Shown here piece after piece: positions 33,900 through 45,925 of a stretch of 48,050 nt of DNA. Below the pieces are notes generated by a model. That model was not told the DNA's origin and did not search any database. It saw only the letters and a list, made by a program, of their open reading frames with translations. A program made the translations under genes and the position numbers. Every line of letters starts with the position of its first letter. Position 1 is the stretch's first letter. The DNA comes from Pirellulaceae bacterium (GTDB taxonomy: Bacteria; Planctomycetota; Planctomycetia; Pirellulales; Pirellulaceae), in NCBI GenBank assembly GCA_016784735.1, contig JADHUC010000041.1, positions 1 through 48,050 of the forward strand, read 5' to 3'.

Positions 33900-36800
33900 A
33901 TGGCCACCCCAGTCCAAAGACGCTTGAAGCCGACGGAAGTACGCCAGTTTGGTACTGGTAGAGAAGCCCCGTTTATTCCGGATTTGACCAAGATCCAGAC
34001 GGAAAGCTACCGGGCCTTTCTCCAGGACGATGTCTCTTCTGAGAATCGCAACGAGAAGCAAGGCTTGGAAGGCGTCCTGCAAGAGATTTTTCCGATCGAG
34101 AGCTATGACAAGCAGGTGAAGCTGGAGTACCTCAAGTACGAACTTGGCAAGCCGCGCTACACACCGGACGAATGCCGCCAGTTGCGGCTCACCTACGGTC
34201 GGCCTTTCCGCGTGTGGCTGCAGCTAAAGAAAGACGAGCCGGTCGACGAGGAAGTGTATCTGGGCGACCTACCCATCATGCTCGGCGGCGGCGAGTTCAT
34301 TATCAACGGTGCCGAGCGGGTGGTAGTGAGCCAGTTGCATCGCAGCCCTGGCGTCGATTTCGTGATGGAGACAGAGGGCACCTCCGATCGCAAGCTGCCC
34401 AGTTGCCGGGTGATTCCGGAACGCGGCAGTTGGATCGAGATTAACGTCACCAAGAAGGATGTGTTGAGCGTGCGCATCGATCAGAGTGGCAAATTCTCGG
34501 CCATGACGCTGCTGCGTGCCATGAGCGAGGAATTGAGCACGGATGCAGATATCATCCGAACGTTCAACGAAGACACCGTCACCGTCGAGCAAGTGGTCGA
34601 TGGCCGTAGCGTCGTCAAGATCGAGGGTAAGTTTGCAGTCGACGATATTGTGTATCCGGTTTCCAACGAACGCGCCGGCGAAGTGTTGGTCGAAGCGGGC
34701 CACAAGATCACCAAGAATGCGGCTGAGCTGATTTGCAGTTCCGACATCGGCGAAGTGGAGGTCATGCCGCCCCCGAACACGACGTTGATTTTCTCCAGCC
34801 TGGCCGAGGATACGACATCCAGCCACGAAGAGGCGCTGTTACGGATCTACCAGCGGCTTCGTCCGGGCAACCCTCCGCAACTGGAGAAAGCAAAGACGTT
34901 GTTCCAGGAGAAGTTCTACGACGACAATCGCTATCGGCTGGGGCGAGTTGGCCGATTTCGAATCAACCGCAAACTGGGGCTGGAAGTACCTGAAAAGGAA
35001 ATGACGCTGCGGCCTCAGGACGTGATCGAGGCGGTCCAATATCTGCTTGATTTACACGTCGGCAGCGACAACGCCCAGGTCGACGACATCGACCATCTGG
35101 GAAACCGCCGGCTGCGCACGATCGATGAATTGGCCAGCGACGAGTTGCGAAAGGGCTTCCTCAAGCTTCGGCGCACGGTACAGGAGCGTATGAGCCTCAA
35201 GGACGTCGAGGATATGACGCCCCGCGGCCTGATCAACCCGAAGAGCATTTCGGCGGCGATCGAGTACTTTTTCGGTCGCGGCGAACTGTCACAAGTTGTC
35301 GATCAGACCAATCCACTTTCGCAGCTTACGCACGAACGCCGCCTGTCCGCTCTGGGACCTGGCGGCCTTAATCGAAAACGGGCCGGATTCGAAGTCCGCG
35401 ACGTGCACATTTCCCACTACGGCCGCATTTGCCCCATTGAAACACCGGAAGGGACCAATATCGGGTTGATTTCCAGTCTGGCAATTTTCGCCAGAGTGGA
35501 CGAATACGGCTTTCTGATCACACCCTATCGAGGCGTGAAACGCGGTAAACTGACCGACGAGATCGCTTGGTTGCGGGCCGACGAAGAAGCTCGAGCTTAT
35601 GTGGCCCCGGCGGATTCGGAGGTCGATCGAGGTAGGTTGGTTGGCGGTGCCACTCTGATCGCACGTCACCAAGCGGACTTCGAAATCGTCGTGCCCGATC
35701 AGGTTGACTACATGGATTTAGCGCCCAACCAGATGGTTGGGGTGTCGGCTGGCTTGATTCCCTTCTTGGAGCACGATGACGCCAACCGAGCTTTGATGGG
35801 CTCGAACATGCAGCGTCAGGCGGTTCCTCTGCTGGTGACCGAACCTCCCATAGTTGCCACCGGCATGGAAAGACACGTGGCCCAGAACTCGAGTATGGTG
35901 ATCACGGCGCGTCGAGCCGGAAAGGTGACGTACGTGGACTCCGACCGAATCGAGGTCGGGAAGCACGTTTATCCCTTGAAGAAGTTCCGAGGGTTGAACG
36001 AGCGGACGTGCCTGAACCAGAAACCGATCATCCGCGTCGGTGACAAGGTCGAGCAGGGGCAGGTGATCGCCGACGGCGCGGCGACTTACGAAGGCGAGTT
36101 GGCGTTGGGCCGGAATGTGCTGGTCGGCTTCATGTCCTACGACGGCTTCAACTTCGAGGACGCGATCATCATTAGCGAAGAGTTGGTCAAGAACGACGTG
36201 TATACTTCGCTCCACATTGAGGAGTTCGATGTCGAGATTCGCGAAACGAAGCTGGGCCGCGAGGAGTTCACTCGCGACATTCCCAACGTGAGCGAAAAGG
36301 CCCTGCGAAACCTGGACGAGAACGGTATCGTCCGTGTCGGCACGTATGTGACTCCCGGCGATATCCTGGTGGGCAAAGTCTCGCCAAAATCGAAAACCGA
36401 GTTGACTCCCGAAGAGAAGCTTCTTCATGCGATTTTCGGGCGCGCCGGCGAGGACGTGAAGAACGATTCTCTGGAAGCCCCCTCGGGCATTGAGGGAATC
36501 GTGATCGACACGCAGAAGTTCTCGCGCCGCATGAGCCTCTCCGAGGAGGAACGCAAGGAATTTGAAAAAGACTTGAAGCAAGCGGAAACCGGGGGCAACG
36601 ATGAAATCTCACGCTCGTTTGGGGCGATGATCGAGCAAATGGAACAGGCCACGGGCCGTACGTTGACCGACGAGGATAAGATCCCGCTGGTGAGGGACCA
36701 AAATCCGAAATTTGTCGTCGAGAAGGCGCAGAATTTCCGCTTGAGCCTGATCACCGAAAAGATGAAGAGCAAGGAGAAAATCGCCGCACTCGAGGAAATC

Positions 36801-37631
36801 TACAAGGCGATGTGGCCGGACGTGGAAAACGCGATTGACGAGCGAGATCGGAAGCTGAACAGCCTGAAACGTGGCGACGAACTCCGTAGCGGCGTCTTGC
36901 AGATGGTCAAAGTCTACATCGCCGCCAAGCGGGTCGTAGCCGTCGGAGACAAGATGGCCGGCCGCCACGGGAACAAAGGCGTGATCGCGAAGATTCTCCC
37001 GGTTGAGGACATGCCGTTCCTGCCGGACGGAACGCCGCTGCAGATCCTGCTAAACCCTCTGGGGGTTCCCAGCCGAATGAACGTCGGTCAGATTCTAGAA
37101 ACGCATCTGGGCTGGGCCGGCGCCAAGTTGGGATTCCAGGCGATCACTCCGGTATTTGACGGAGCCTCGGAGGAGGACATCAACGATGCGTTGGAAGAAG
37201 CCAGCCTGCCGCGGCATGGGAAGGTCCAACTGCTCGACGGCCGCACCGGCGAACCGTTGTCTCAGGAGACCACCGTGGGCTACATCTACATGCTCAAACT
37301 GCACCACTTGGTGGATGACAAGGTCCACGCTCGCAGTACAGGCCCGTATTCGTTGATCACTCAGCAGCCGCTGGGCGGCAAGGCCCGATTCGGCGGTCAG
37401 CGGTTCGGCGAGATGGAAGTGTGGGCGTTGGAGGCTTATGGAGCGGCCTACGTCCTGCAGGAGCTACTGACGGTCAAGAGCGACGATGTGGAAGGCCGCA
37501 CCAAGATCTACGAATCCATGGTTAAGGGAGAAAACACGTTGGAGGCCGGCACACCCGCCAGCTTCGACGTGTTGACGAACGAGATTCGCGGTTTGGCGCT
37601 GAACATGCAACTAGAGAAGCGCCGGATCTGA
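33900..37631 (+). CDS. rpoB: DNA-directed RNA polymerase subunit beta
   Basis: 1243 residues from the ATG at 33900 with CGGAG about 9 nt upstream; the frame upstream to 33795 is intergenic. The rifampicin pocket is at about 463-485: Asp468, His478 and Ser483, equivalent to E. coli 516, 526 and 531, are wild type. Neighbouring Phe514 and Met515 equivalents are Val. The catalytic-core segments [34 protein letters not shown] and [23 protein letters not shown] are all present. It forms the RNA polymerase core with RpoC, encoded 62 nt downstream. Confidence 0.98.
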   Translation: MATPVQRRLKPTEVRQFGTGREAPFIPDLTKIQTESYRAFLQDDVSSENRNEKQGLEGVLQEIFPIESYDKQVKLEYLKYELGKPRYTPDECRQLRLTYGRPFRVWLQLKKDEPVDEEVYLGDLPIMLGGGEFIINGAERVVVSQLHRSPGVDFVMETEGTSDRKLPSCRVIPERGSWIEINVTKKDVLSVRIDQSGKFSAMTLLRAMSEELSTDADIIRTFNEDTVTVEQVVDGRSVVKIEGKFAVDDIVYPVSNERAGEVLVEAGHKITKNAAELICSSDIGEVEVMPPPNTTLIFSSLAEDTTSSHEEALLRIYQRLRPGNPPQLEKAKTLFQEKFYDDNRYRLGRVGRFRINRKLGLEVPEKEMTLRPQDVIEAVQYLLDLHVGSDNAQVDDIDHLGNRRLRTIDELASDELRKGFLKLRRTVQERMSLKDVEDMTPRGLINPKSISAAIEYFFGRGELSQVVDQTNPLSQLTHERRLSALGPGGLNRKRAGFEVRDVHISHYGRICPIETPEGTNIGLISSLAIFARVDEYGFLITPYRGVKRGKLTDEIAWLRADEEARAYVAPADSEVDRGRLVGGATLIARHQADFEIVVPDQVDYMDLAPNQMVGVSAGLIPFLEHDDANRALMGSNMQRQAVPLLVTEPPIVATGMERHVAQNSSMVITARRAGKVTYVDSDRIEVGKHVYPLKKFRGLNERTCLNQKPIIRVGDKVEQGQVIADGAATYEGELALGRNVLVGFMSYDGFNFEDAIIISEELVKNDVYTSLHIEEFDVEIRETKLGREEFTRDIPNVSEKALRNLDENGIVRVGTYVTPGDILVGKVSPKSKTELTPEEKLLHAIFGRAGEDVKNDSLEAPSGIEGIVIDTQKFSRRMSLSEEERKEFEKDLKQAETGGNDEISRSFGAMIEQMEQATGRTLTDEDKIPLVRDQNPKFVVEKAQNFRLSLITEKMKSKEKIAALEEIYKAMWPDVENAIDERDRKLNSLKRGDELRSGVLQMVKVYIAAKRVVAVGDKMAGRHGNKGVIAKILPVEDMPFLPDGTPLQILLNPLGVPSRMNVGQILETHLGWAGAKLGFQAITPVFDGASEEDINDALEEASLPRHGKVQLLDGRTGEPLSQETTVGYIYMLKLHHLVDDKVHARSTGPYSLITQQPLGGKARFGGQRFGEMEVWALEAYGAAYVLQELLTVKSDDVEGRTKIYESMVKGENTLEAGTPASFDVLTNEIRGLALNMQLEKRRI

Positions 37632-37693
37632 ACAGAACACAACGCGTGACTGCGTTTCGAACATTCCTAAATCCATCAAAGGAGCACGAGCAG

Positions 37694-40600
37694 ATGACCA
37701 TCGGCGAAAGTGCTTATGACCGGATCAACGATTACGCGTCGGTCAAGATCAGTCTGGCGAGGCCGCACGACATCCGAAGTTGGTCGTTCGGCGAAGTGAA
37801 AAAGCCCGAGACCATAAACTACCGCACCTACCGGCCGGAAAAGGACGGGCTGTTCTGCGAACGAATTTTCGGCCCGGAGAAGGACTGGGAATGTGCTTGT
37901 GGCAAGTATCGCGGCATGAAGTACAAAGGCATGATCTGCGATCGATGCGGTGTGAAGGTCACTCACTCGCGAGTGCGGCGCAAGCGCATGGGGCACATCG
38001 AACTGGCTGCGCCGGTAGTCCACATTTGGTTCTTCAAGGCCATGCCCAGCCGCCTGGGCAACCTGCTGGCCATGAAGACCACGAGCCTGGAGAAAGTCGT
38101 CTATTTCCAGGACTATGTGGTCATCGATCCAGGCGATACGGACCTGGAAAAGCAGCAACTGCTGACGGAAGAGGAATTCCGCGCTGCCCGCGACCAGTGG
38201 GGAGACGGTTCGTTCGACGCCAACATGGGCGCCGAAGCGGTTCGTAAGCTATTGGTCAGCCTGGACCTCGTCGTACTGTCCCAGGAGCTTCGCCAGCAAC
38301 TCGTTGAGACCAATTCGAAACAGAAGAGGAAGGACCTGGTCAACCGGCTGAAGATCGTTGAATCCATCCGCGACAGCGACAACAAGCCGGAATGGATGAT
38401 ACTGGACGTGATCCCCGTCATTCCGCCGGACCTTCGCCCGTTGGTCCTGCTGGATTCCGGCAACTTCGCCACCAGTGATTTGAATGACCTGTACCGCCGG
38501 ATCATCAACCGTAACAACCGCCTTCGCAAGCTGGTCGATCTGAACGCACCGGAAGTCATCATCCGTAACGAAAAGCGAATGTTGCAGCAGTCGGTCGACG
38601 CTCTGTTCGACAATAACCGCTGCAAACGTCCCGTCTTGGGCAGCAGCAACCGCCCGTTGAAGTCGCTGACCGACATGATCAAGGGCAAGCAGGGCCGTTT
38701 CCGCGAAAACCTCCTTGGCAAGCGAGTCGACTATTCGGCCCGTAGTGTCATTGTGGTGGGGCCCTCGCTCAAACTCCATCAGTGCGGCCTGCCCAAGAAA
38801 ATCGCACTGGAACTCTACCAGCCATTCATCATCCGCAAGCTCAAGGAACTTGGGCACGCCGACACGATCAAAAGCGCCAAGAAGATGCTGGAACGTAAGG
38901 ACGAGGAAGTCTGGGACATCCTCGAGTCCGTCATCCAGAACCATCCCGTGCTGCTAAACCGGGCCCCGACGCTTCACCGCATGGGCATCCAAGCGTTCGA
39001 GCCAGTGTTGGTGGAAGGCAATGCGATTCACCTTCACCCGCTGGTCTGCAAGGGCTTCAACGCAGACTTTGACGGGGACCAAATGGCCGTCCATTTGCCG
39101 CTATCGATCGAGGCGCAGGTCGAAGCACATACCTTGATGATGTCCACCAACAACATCTTCGGACCGGCCAACGGAAAACCGATCATGAGCCCTTCGCAGG
39201 ACATCGTGATGGGCTGCTTCTACATCACGCTCGAACTGCCGAATCGCAAGGGAGAGAACATGACGTTCTCTTCGCTTGAGGAGGCCGATCTGGCCTATTC
39301 ACTGGGCGTGATCGACATTCACGCGAAAATCAAAGTCAAGCTGCCGCCAGAACGCAGAGTCAATACGGAAGACGAATCTGCCAAGCCAGGTGAGATCATT
39401 GAGACGACTTTCGGACGCATTATGTTCAACATGATGCTGCCCGAGGGTATGGACTTCTACAACATCCAGATGCGATCCGGCGAGTTGGCGACGGTAATCT
39501 CCGACTCTTATCAGCGATTGGGGCGAAAGGCGACAATCGACCTGCTGGACGACATGAACAAGGTCGGCTTCCAACAAAGCACGCTCAGCGGCCTTTCCTT
39601 CGCCACCGACGATTTGGTAACGCCGGACACCAAAGTGAAGCACATTACCGACGCCGAAAAGAAGGTGATGAAGCTCAAGAAGAACTACGACAAAGGCGTC
39701 ATTACCGAACAGGAACGGTACAACTTGGTGCTGGATATCTGGACGCACGCCCGCGAACTGATCACGACCGAAATGATGGATGCGATGAAGTCGGATGACC
39801 GTGGTGGACATGGCTATGTCAATCCGGTGTATCTGATGGCCCATTCCGGTGCCCGTGGCGGCATCGAACAGATTCGACAGTTGGCCGGCATGCGAGGCCT
39901 GATGGCCAAGCCCACCGGTGAGATCATTGAAACGCCCATCAAGGCGAACTTCCGCGAGGGTCTGAGCGTTCTGGAGTACTTCAGCTCGACTCACGGCGCT
40001 CGAAAGGGTCTGGCCGATACGGCGTTGAAGACGGCGGATTCCGGTTATCTCACGAGAAAGTTGGCTGATGTCGCGCAAAACGTAGTCGTCACAATGGAGG
40101 ACTGCGGCACGATCCAGGGAATCACCAAGGGCGTGATTTACCGCGGCGAGAAAGTCGAAGTGAAGCTGGCGGACGCGATTACTGGCCGCGTGAGTCGGCA
40201 GAACATCGTGAATCCGGTCACCGACGAGGTGATCGTTCACGAAAACGAAATGATCACGCGCGAAATGGCCCGAAAGATCGAGGAATTAGGGCTGGAGAAG
40301 ATCCCCGTGCGCAGCCCGATGACGTGCGAAACTTCGCTCGGCGTCTGCCGCTGTTGCTACGGCATGGACATGGCAAGTGGCACACTGGTGGAAGAGGGTA
40401 TGGCCGTTGGAATCATCGGTGCCCAAAGCATCGGCGAGCCGGGAACGCAGTTGACCATGCGTACGTTTCACATCGGTGGAACGGTAAACACGAGTATCGA
40501 GGAAAGCGAAACCAAAGCCAAGAAAGACGGCATGGTCAAATTCACCCGCATGCGTTTCGTGCGAAACGCGGAAGGCAGGACCATCGTTCTGACGCGAAAT

Positions 40601-42085
40601 GCCGAGATCTCGATCCTGGATCCGAAAGGTCGCGAGTTGGACCAGTACGAAGTGCCCACCGGGGCCGAACTGACGGTCGAAGAGAACCAGGAGGTCAAGA
40701 TCGGCGACGTGCTCTGCCAATGGGACCCTCACAGTATTCCTATCTTGGCCGAAGTCTCCGGCCGCGTGCGTTACGAGGATATCGTCGAAGGCGAGACCAT
40801 GCGTGAGGAGAGGGACCTCAGCGGCACCATCCGTCGTTTGATCGTTGATCACAAAGGCGAACTTCACCCACAAGTCGTCCTGGAGGACGCCGATGGCAAA
40901 CCGATGGATGTGTACTACCTGCCGGAACGTGCTCACATCGAAGTCGGTGAGGGCGAGGAAATCCTCGCTGGCTCGGTCCTCGCCAAGATGCCTCGTGAAG
41001 CGACCGGAATCACCGATATCACCGGCGGTCTTCCGCGTGTTACGGAGATTTTCGAAGCCCGAAAACCCAAGGATCCCGCCGTCATTGCTGAAGTGGACGG
41101 GACCGTGGAGATCTTGGGCGAGCAGCGTCGCGGCAAACGCTCCATCGTCGTCCGCAGCGAGGCCGGGATCGAGCGCGAACACCTAGTGCCTCACGGAAAA
41201 CGGTTCCTCGTCCACACGGGCGACATCGTCAAGGCCGGACAAGCGCTGGTCGACGGCCCGCTGGTTCCGCACGATATCCTGCGAGTTTCCGGCGAGGAGG
41301 CCGTGCAGCAGTACCTGCTGCATGAAATCCAAAGCGTCTATCGCAGCCAGCGTGTGGAGATCAACGACAAACACATCGAGATCATTGTTGCCCGCATGCT
41401 CCGTAAGTTGAAAGTGGAAACCGCCGGCGAGACGTCCTTGTTGCCCGGCTTGGTCCTGGACCGCTTCGACTTCCGCGCCGTCAACGAGCAAATGGCCAAC
41501 TGCCTGAAAGTGACCAATAAAGGAGACAGCGACTTTGAGGTCGATGCGATCGTCCCCAAGGAAGCAATGGAGGAAAGGAACGCTAACATCGAGGCACTCG
41601 GCGGTGAGCCCGCCCAGGGCGAGCGTCCCAAGCCGGCTACGGCCAGCACGCAGTTGCTTGGCATCACCAAGGCCGCTGTGCAAAGCTCCAGCTTCATCTC
41701 CGCCGCCAGCTTCCAGGAAACGACGAAAGTCCTGACCGAAGCTGCCCTGGCCGGCAAGACCGATAGCCTGGTCGGTCTGAAGGAAAATGTAATCTTGGGC
41801 CACCTGATCCCGGCAGGCACCGGCTTCCGGACGTTTCAGGAGTCCGAAGTCCGCTATCGACCGGAAGCCCTGCAGGCAATGGCAGCCGAAACCAGCGCGA
41901 CGCTGGAGACAAGTTTCCCGCTGCTGCAAAGTGCCGCAACGGGCGAGAGTACAGAGCTGGACATCCCAATCGAAACGGAGACCGTCATCGAGGATTCTTC
42001 GTCACTTTTGAACGAAGGCTTTGTGGCCCTTGAGGAGGTTGACGAGGGTTTTGGCGACCTCGGAGCAACCACCGAAAACGAGTGA
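37694..42085 (+). CDS. rpoC: DNA-directed RNA polymerase subunit beta'
   Basis: 1463 residues from the ATG at 37694, placed by AAAGGAG at 37678-37684; the longer frame from 37646 has no ribosome site. Zinc ribbon Cys ([19 protein letters not shown] divided as CACGK and CDRCGVK), active-site [12 protein letters not shown], trigger-loop region MMSPSQD-like, and the second zinc site [11 protein letters not shown] are present. About 60 residues longer than the E. coli protein, with the excess in the C-terminal part. Partner of RpoB. Confidence 0.98.
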   Translation: MTIGESAYDRINDYASVKISLARPHDIRSWSFGEVKKPETINYRTYRPEKDGLFCERIFGPEKDWECACGKYRGMKYKGMICDRCGVKVTHSRVRRKRMGHIELAAPVVHIWFFKAMPSRLGNLLAMKTTSLEKVVYFQDYVVIDPGDTDLEKQQLLTEEEFRAARDQWGDGSFDANMGAEAVRKLLVSLDLVVLSQELRQQLVETNSKQKRKDLVNRLKIVESIRDSDNKPEWMILDVIPVIPPDLRPLVLLDSGNFATSDLNDLYRRIINRNNRLRKLVDLNAPEVIIRNEKRMLQQSVDALFDNNRCKRPVLGSSNRPLKSLTDMIKGKQGRFRENLLGKRVDYSARSVIVVGPSLKLHQCGLPKKIALELYQPFIIRKLKELGHADTIKSAKKMLERKDEEVWDILESVIQNHPVLLNRAPTLHRMGIQAFEPVLVEGNAIHLHPLVCKGFNADFDGDQMAVHLPLSIEAQVEAHTLMMSTNNIFGPANGKPIMSPSQDIVMGCFYITLELPNRKGENMTFSSLEEADLAYSLGVIDIHAKIKVKLPPERRVNTEDESAKPGEIIETTFGRIMFNMMLPEGMDFYNIQMRSGELATVISDSYQRLGRKATIDLLDDMNKVGFQQSTLSGLSFATDDLVTPDTKVKHITDAEKKVMKLKKNYDKGVITEQERYNLVLDIWTHARELITTEMMDAMKSDDRGGHGYVNPVYLMAHSGARGGIEQIRQLAGMRGLMAKPTGEIIETPIKANFREGLSVLEYFSSTHGARKGLADTALKTADSGYLTRKLADVAQNVVVTMEDCGTIQGITKGVIYRGEKVEVKLADAITGRVSRQNIVNPVTDEVIVHENEMITREMARKIEELGLEKIPVRSPMTCETSLGVCRCCYGMDMASGTLVEEGMAVGIIGAQSIGEPGTQLTMRTFHIGGTVNTSIEESETKAKKDGMVKFTRMRFVRNAEGRTIVLTRNAEISILDPKGRELDQYEVPTGAELTVEENQEVKIGDVLCQWDPHSIPILAEVSGRVRYEDIVEGETMREERDLSGTIRRLIVDHKGELHPQVVLEDADGKPMDVYYLPERAHIEVGEGEEILAGSVLAKMPREATGITDITGGLPRVTEIFEARKPKDPAVIAEVDGTVEILGEQRRGKRSIVVRSEAGIEREHLVPHGKRFLVHTGDIVKAGQALVDGPLVPHDILRVSGEEAVQQYLLHEIQSVYRSQRVEINDKHIEIIVARMLRKLKVETAGETSLLPGLVLDRFDFRAVNEQMANCLKVTNKGDSDFEVDAIVPKEAMEERNANIEALGGEPAQGERPKPATASTQLLGITKAAVQSSSFISAASFQETTKVLTEAALAGKTDSLVGLKENVILGHLIPAGTGFRTFQESEVRYRPEALQAMAAETSATLETSFPLLQSAATGESTELDIPIETETVIEDSSSLLNEGFVALEEVDEGFGDLGATTENE

Positions 42086-42150
42086 CGTATTGACAGCCGC
42101 GGCTGAGTCGGTATTTTGAAAGGTTTCGCACCCCTGGAAGCAGGCGAGTA

Positions 42151-42516
42151 ATGCCCACGATCAATCAACTTGTACGAAAAAGACGCAAATCGAAGCGCAA
42201 GCTAAGTAAAGCACCTGTGCTGGACCAATGTCCACAGAAACAGGGGGTATGCTTATTGGTGCGCACCATGACTCCAAAGAAGCCAAACTCGGCTTTGCGG
42301 AAAATCACGAGAGTTCGGCTATCCAATAGCAAGGAAGTGACGGTTTACATCCCGGGCGAAGGACACAACCTCCAGGAACACTCTATTGTGTTGGTCCGCG
42401 GAGGGCGCGTTCGCGATTTGCCGGGTGTGCGCTACCAAGTTATCCGGGGTGCGTTGGACACGCTGGGGGTCGATGGCCGCAAGCAGTCACGCAGTCGCTA
42501 CGGCGCGAAGAAATAG
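42151..42516 (+). CDS. rpsL: 30S ribosomal protein S12
   Basis: 121 residues, normal length. [11 protein letters not shown] (41-51) is wild type, but the second streptomycin-related position is Arg88 (GGRVRDLPG) where most bacteria have Lys. S12 lines the decoding centre. It starts 65 nt after rpoC and is followed by rpsG and an EF-G gene, the str operon order. Confidence 0.97.
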   Translation: MPTINQLVRKRRKSKRKLSKAPVLDQCPQKQGVCLLVRTMTPKKPNSALRKITRVRLSNSKEVTVYIPGEGHNLQEHSIVLVRGGRVRDLPGVRYQVIRGALDTLGVDGRKQSRSRYGAKK

Positions 42517-42566
42517 TGTTGGGCAATGCGGCTAGGCCGCGGAAGTTATTCTGATAGAGCAAACTT

Positions 42567-43037
42567 ATGGGTCGTATCACATCAAGCAAGACACAACTGA
42601 AACCGGATCCGCGGCACGGTTCCATCCTCGCCGGCAAGTTCATCAACTGCCTGATGTGGGAGGGGAAAAGGACCGTGGCGCAACAGGTATTCTACGACGC
42701 ACTTGAGAACATCAAAAAAAGAGTCCCGGACAAGGAGCCGATCGACGTTTTCCACGACGCCCTCGAAAACGTGAAGCCACATATCGAGGTGAGGTCGAAG
42801 CGAGTCGGCGGGGCGTCCTACCAAGTGCCCATGCAGGTCAACAAAGCCCGCCAGCAATCGCTGGCGATTCGCTGGCTTCTGTTGGCGGTCCGTGAAAAGA
42901 AGGGGCGTCCGACATCCCTGAAACTGGCCGACGAACTGTTCGCTGCATACAATCGAGAAGGTGCGGCGATAACGCGTCGCGAGAACACGCACCGCATGGC
43001 CGAAGCGAATAAAGCCTTCGCGCATTTCGCTTGGTAA
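42567..43037 (+). CDS. rpsG: 30S ribosomal protein S7
   Basis: 156 residues, expected length. Family signature segments are present: [39 protein letters not shown] and the C-terminal [12 protein letters not shown]7 nucleates assembly of the small-subunit head. Between rpsL and the EF-G gene; the gaps are about 50 nt each. Confidence 0.97.
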   Translation: MGRITSSKTQLKPDPRHGSILAGKFINCLMWEGKRTVAQQVFYDALENIKKRVPDKEPIDVFHDALENVKPHIEVRSKRVGGASYQVPMQVNKARQQSLAIRWLLLAVREKKGRPTSLKLADELFAAYNREGAAITRRENTHRMAEANKAFAHFAW

Positions 43038-43090
43038 TAGAGCAGAGCCAACCACGCCGCGCAACAACGCGGCGTTCTTTATGCGCTATC

Positions 43091-45175
43091 ATGACTCGCC
43101 GAATTGACAACTTACGCAACATCGGCATCATTGCCCACATCGACGCCGGCAAGACGACCGTCACCGAGCATATGCTCTACTACAGCGGTGCCAAGCATCG
43201 CGTGGGCATGGTGGATAGGGGAACCACCGAGCCTGACGATGACCCCGAAGAGCAAGAGCGAGGAATCACGATCTACTCGGCCTGCCTGACGTTTGACTGG
43301 AACGACGTGCACGTCAACTTGCTGGACACGCCGGGCCACGTCGATTTCACGGCCGAGGTCGAACGCTGCTTGCGTGTCTTGGACGGCGCCGTGGTCGTCT
43401 TCAGCGCACGCGAGGGAGTCGAGGCACAGAGCGAAACGGTCTGGAGACAAGCGGACCGTTACCAAGTGCCGCGCATCGTATTCATCAACAAAATGGACCG
43501 CGAAGGAGCCGATTTCGAGGGGACCCTCGACGAGATTGGCAAACGTCTCGCGTCAAGTCCCGTCGCCGTGCAGATTCCTGTCGGTGAAGGGCCTGCGCAT
43601 ACGAACAACCCCTTTCGCGCTGTGATCGACTTGATCGACATGAAGATGCTGGTCTTCGATCCCGAAACCGGAGGCGAGGCCGTTTCTGCGGCGGATATTC
43701 CCGAGGACCGGTTGGAAACGGCCGCGTTATGGCGGGATGCCATGCTGGAGAAACTGTACGACTTCAATGACGAGTTGCTCGAACTGGCGTTGCAAGAAGA
43801 GCAGATTCCCGGCGATTTGATTCGCAAAGTCATCCGCGAGGCGACGCTACACCAACAGATGCAGCCTGTGCTTTGCGGCTCGGCCCTGCGTGGGATCGGC
43901 GTGCAGCCCGTCTTGGATGCCGTTGCCGCGTACTTACCCAGTCCCTTGGACAGACCGCCGGTCGAAGGAATTAACATCAAGAAGAAGGACAAGCCGGAAC
44001 GGCGGAAGCCGGACCCAAGCGAGCCGTTCTGTGGCTTGGTCTTTAAGGTCCTGCCTGCAAAAACGGGCGACGTCTCCTGGGTGCGCATCTATTCCGGCGA
44101 ACTGAAAGCCAACTCGCGAGCGTTGAATCCGGGCAAAGAGAAGAAGGAGAACGTCGCACAGCTCTGGCGCATACGCGCTACCAAGAAGAAGGAGGAGCGA
44201 ATCGACCGGGCTCAAACCGGAGACATTGTCGGAGTCATTGGCCTCAGGAACTCGATAACCGGCGACACACTTTGCGATACGAAAGCTCCGATTCTGCTGG
44301 AGTCCATCCAATTCCCGGAAACGGTCATTTCCATGGCCATCGAGCCGGAAAGCGCAACCGAACGCGACAAGCTGGCCGGTACCTTGGACATGCTTTTGCG
44401 TCAGGATCCGACGGTGAAAGTCGCCAGCGGTGACACCGGTCAAACGCTGATCAGCGGCATGGGCGAATTGCACCTGGAAGTGATCAAGCACCGCCTGTCG
44501 CGCGACTTCAATCTCAAAGTCAAGTTCCACAAGCCGCAGGTCAGTTACCGCGAGACGATTCAGGATGCCGTAGAGGTCACCGGCGAATGCCATCGCCAAG
44601 TGGCGGGACAACAGTTGTTCGCCAAGCTGAACATGCGCATCGAACCGTTCGACTCGGGGCAACGACCCGTGACGGTCCTCAACCTTTGCCCGCCAGGCTC
44701 GCTGCCGGACGCTCTCTTGACGGCTGCCATCGAAGAATTGAACTCCTGCGGCGAGGGTGGTGGACACGTTGCGGGATTCCCCTTGTCAAAACTGAAAGTG
44801 ACGGTTCTGGGCGGCGAAGCTCACGAAGACACCTCTACGGACGCCGCTTTTCGCATCGCAGCCAGCGATGCCTTCGACAAGGGACTCGAGCAAGGTGGAC
44901 CTGTGCTGCTGGAGCCGATCATGCGTCTGGATATCCTCACGCCTGAAGACTACCTAGGTGACTTTGTGGGCGATTTGCAGCAGCGGCGAGCGATTATCGT
45001 CCGCACGGATAACCGAGGCCAATTGTCGGCCATCGAGGCTCACGCACCGTTAAGAGAGCTATTCGGCTACTCCAACGCCATGCGCAGTCTGAGTCAAGGC
45101 CGCGCCAGTTGTTCCATCGAACCGCTGCACTACGCCGCGGCCCCGCCAGAAGTGGTCAAGGAATACCGCATCTAG
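43091..45175 (+). CDS. fusA: elongation factor G (divergent, possibly spdEFG2-like)
   Basis: 694 residues from the ATG at 43091. GTPase motifs AHIDAGKT (15-22), DTPGHVDF and NKMD are intact, and domains II-V are present through to the EF-G C-terminus. The switch I segment reads TTEPDDDPEEQERGITI instead of the usual DWM-EQERGITI, so a conserved Trp-Met is replaced by acidic residues. Planctomycetes and spirochaetes carry several EF-G paralogues (spdEFG1 and spdEFG2, one for translocation and one for recycling); which this is cannot be told from the sequence alone. It ends by overlapping the stop of the convergent regulator. Confidence 0.88.
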   Translation: MTRRIDNLRNIGIIAHIDAGKTTVTEHMLYYSGAKHRVGMVDRGTTEPDDDPEEQERGITIYSACLTFDWNDVHVNLLDTPGHVDFTAEVERCLRVLDGAVVVFSAREGVEAQSETVWRQADRYQVPRIVFINKMDREGADFEGTLDEIGKRLASSPVAVQIPVGEGPAHTNNPFRAVIDLIDMKMLVFDPETGGEAVSAADIPEDRLETAALWRDAMLEKLYDFNDELLELALQEEQIPGDLIRKVIREATLHQQMQPVLCGSALRGIGVQPVLDAVAAYLPSPLDRPPVEGINIKKKDKPERRKPDPSEPFCGLVFKVLPAKTGDVSWVRIYSGELKANSRALNPGKEKKENVAQLWRIRATKKKEERIDRAQTGDIVGVIGLRNSITGDTLCDTKAPILLESIQFPETVISMAIEPESATERDKLAGTLDMLLRQDPTVKVASGDTGQTLISGMGELHLEVIKHRLSRDFNLKVKFHKPQVSYRETIQDAVEVTGECHRQVAGQQLFAKLNMRIEPFDSGQRPVTVLNLCPPGSLPDALLTAAIEELNSCGEGGGHVAGFPLSKLKVTVLGGEAHEDTSTDAAFRIAASDAFDKGLEQGGPVLLEPIMRLDILTPEDYLGDFVGDLQQRRAIIVRTDNRGQLSAIEAHAPLRELFGYSNAMRSLSQGRASCSIEPLHYAAAPPEVVKEYRI

Positions 45176-45861
45176 ATCTTCGGGAACAGCCCCTGTGCAA
45201 TCGCCTGGAGTCCATCGCGATCCCGCAACTCGACGCGGTTGTTGTCCAACTCGACGATCATACCGGCTTCGATCAAGCGGCCAAAGGTGCGCGAGAAGGC
45301 CTCGCTGGTCAGGTTCAGATGGCTGGCAATGTGCCGCTTCAGGCCCGGCAGTTTCACCGCACCGTCGCTTTCCGTCTCGGATTCCAGCAGAAATCGGGCG
45401 ATCCGGCCCACGGCGTCGCGCAATACCAGATCCTCCATCAGCGAGATCAGGTGACGGACCCAGAACGAGAGCCCGGTCATCATCTCCAGGCACAACTGAT
45501 GATCGGTGGCCATTTCCTTGCGGAATCGTTCCAGCGGCAGCAACACGCACGTGGTCGGTACAACTGCCTCGGCGTTTGCTGGGCACTCGAAGCCGCCAAT
45601 CGCGGCCACTTCGGCGAAGGTATGGTCGGGGCCAACCATGTGCAGCACGTGTTCCTTGCCGCTGGGCCCCGTCTTGAAGACTCGTACCATGCCACTGTCG
45701 ACTGTGTAGATGCCGGGGCATTCTTCACCCTGGCGGAATATCAATTGCCCTTTGGCAAACTTGCGAAGCGAGGCGAATTCGGCGAGCCGTCGGCAACGCT
45801 CGGCATCGACTTGAGCAAAAAGCTGACAGCGGTTCAATACCTGCTCGATCGTTCGAGACAC
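45172..45861 (-). CDS. CRP/FNR-family transcriptional regulator (HcpR/Dnr-like)
   Basis: 229 residues from the GTG at 45861 (GAGG 5 nt upstream); a TTG start at 45903 would put the predicted operator inside the coding sequence. An N-terminal cyclic-nucleotide-binding-like sensor domain is followed by a winged HTH at about 175-198. The recognition helix has Glu187, Ser190 and Arg191 spaced as FNR residues E209, S212 and R213, which predicts a TTGA-type half site. The FNR iron-sulphur cysteines are not present in their usual pattern, so an NO- or haem-sensing role is possible. It is divergent from hcp. The stop codon overlaps the fusA stop. Confidence 0.88.
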   Translation of the reverse strand: MSRTIEQVLNRCQLFAQVDAERCRRLAEFASLRKFAKGQLIFRQGEECPGIYTVDSGMVRVFKTGPSGKEHVLHMVGPDHTFAEVAAIGGFECPANAEAVVPTTCVLLPLERFRKEMATDHQLCLEMMTGLSFWVRHLISLMEDLVLRDAVGRIARFLLESETESDGAVKLPGLKRHIASHLNLTSEAFSRTFGRLIEAGMIVELDNNRVELRDRDGLQAIAQGLFPKI

Positions 45862-45889
45862 AGTCACCTCGCTTGCAAATTGGGCGGAA

Positions 45890-45903
45890 TTGATCCAGGT
45901 CAA
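45890..45903 (+). promoter_or_regulatory. FNR-like operator TTGAT-N4-GTCAA
   Basis: The palindrome TTGATCCAGGTCAA matches the FNR consensus TTGAT-N4-ATCAA at 9 of 10 half-site bases. It lies between the divergent regulator and hcp. Its centre (45896.5) is about 41.5 nt upstream of the start predicted from the -10 box TATTAT at 45926-45931. This is the class II activator position. The recognition helix of the adjacent regulator fits this site. Confidence 0.75.
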
Positions 45904-45925
45904 GGCGTGGGATCTGGAAAACGCG

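Noticed and set aside
40000-40240. Intein or insertion in rpoC
   Set aside because: The extra 60 residues relative to E. coli are spread over the C-terminal part with no splicing motifs.
39299-41182. Two minus-strand frames of about 300 codons inside rpoC
   Set aside because: Antisense to conserved beta' sequence, no motif of their own.
45862-45903. Longer TTG-started form of the CRP/FNR regulator
   Set aside because: Its start would lie inside the operator; the GTG at 45861 has a ribosome site.
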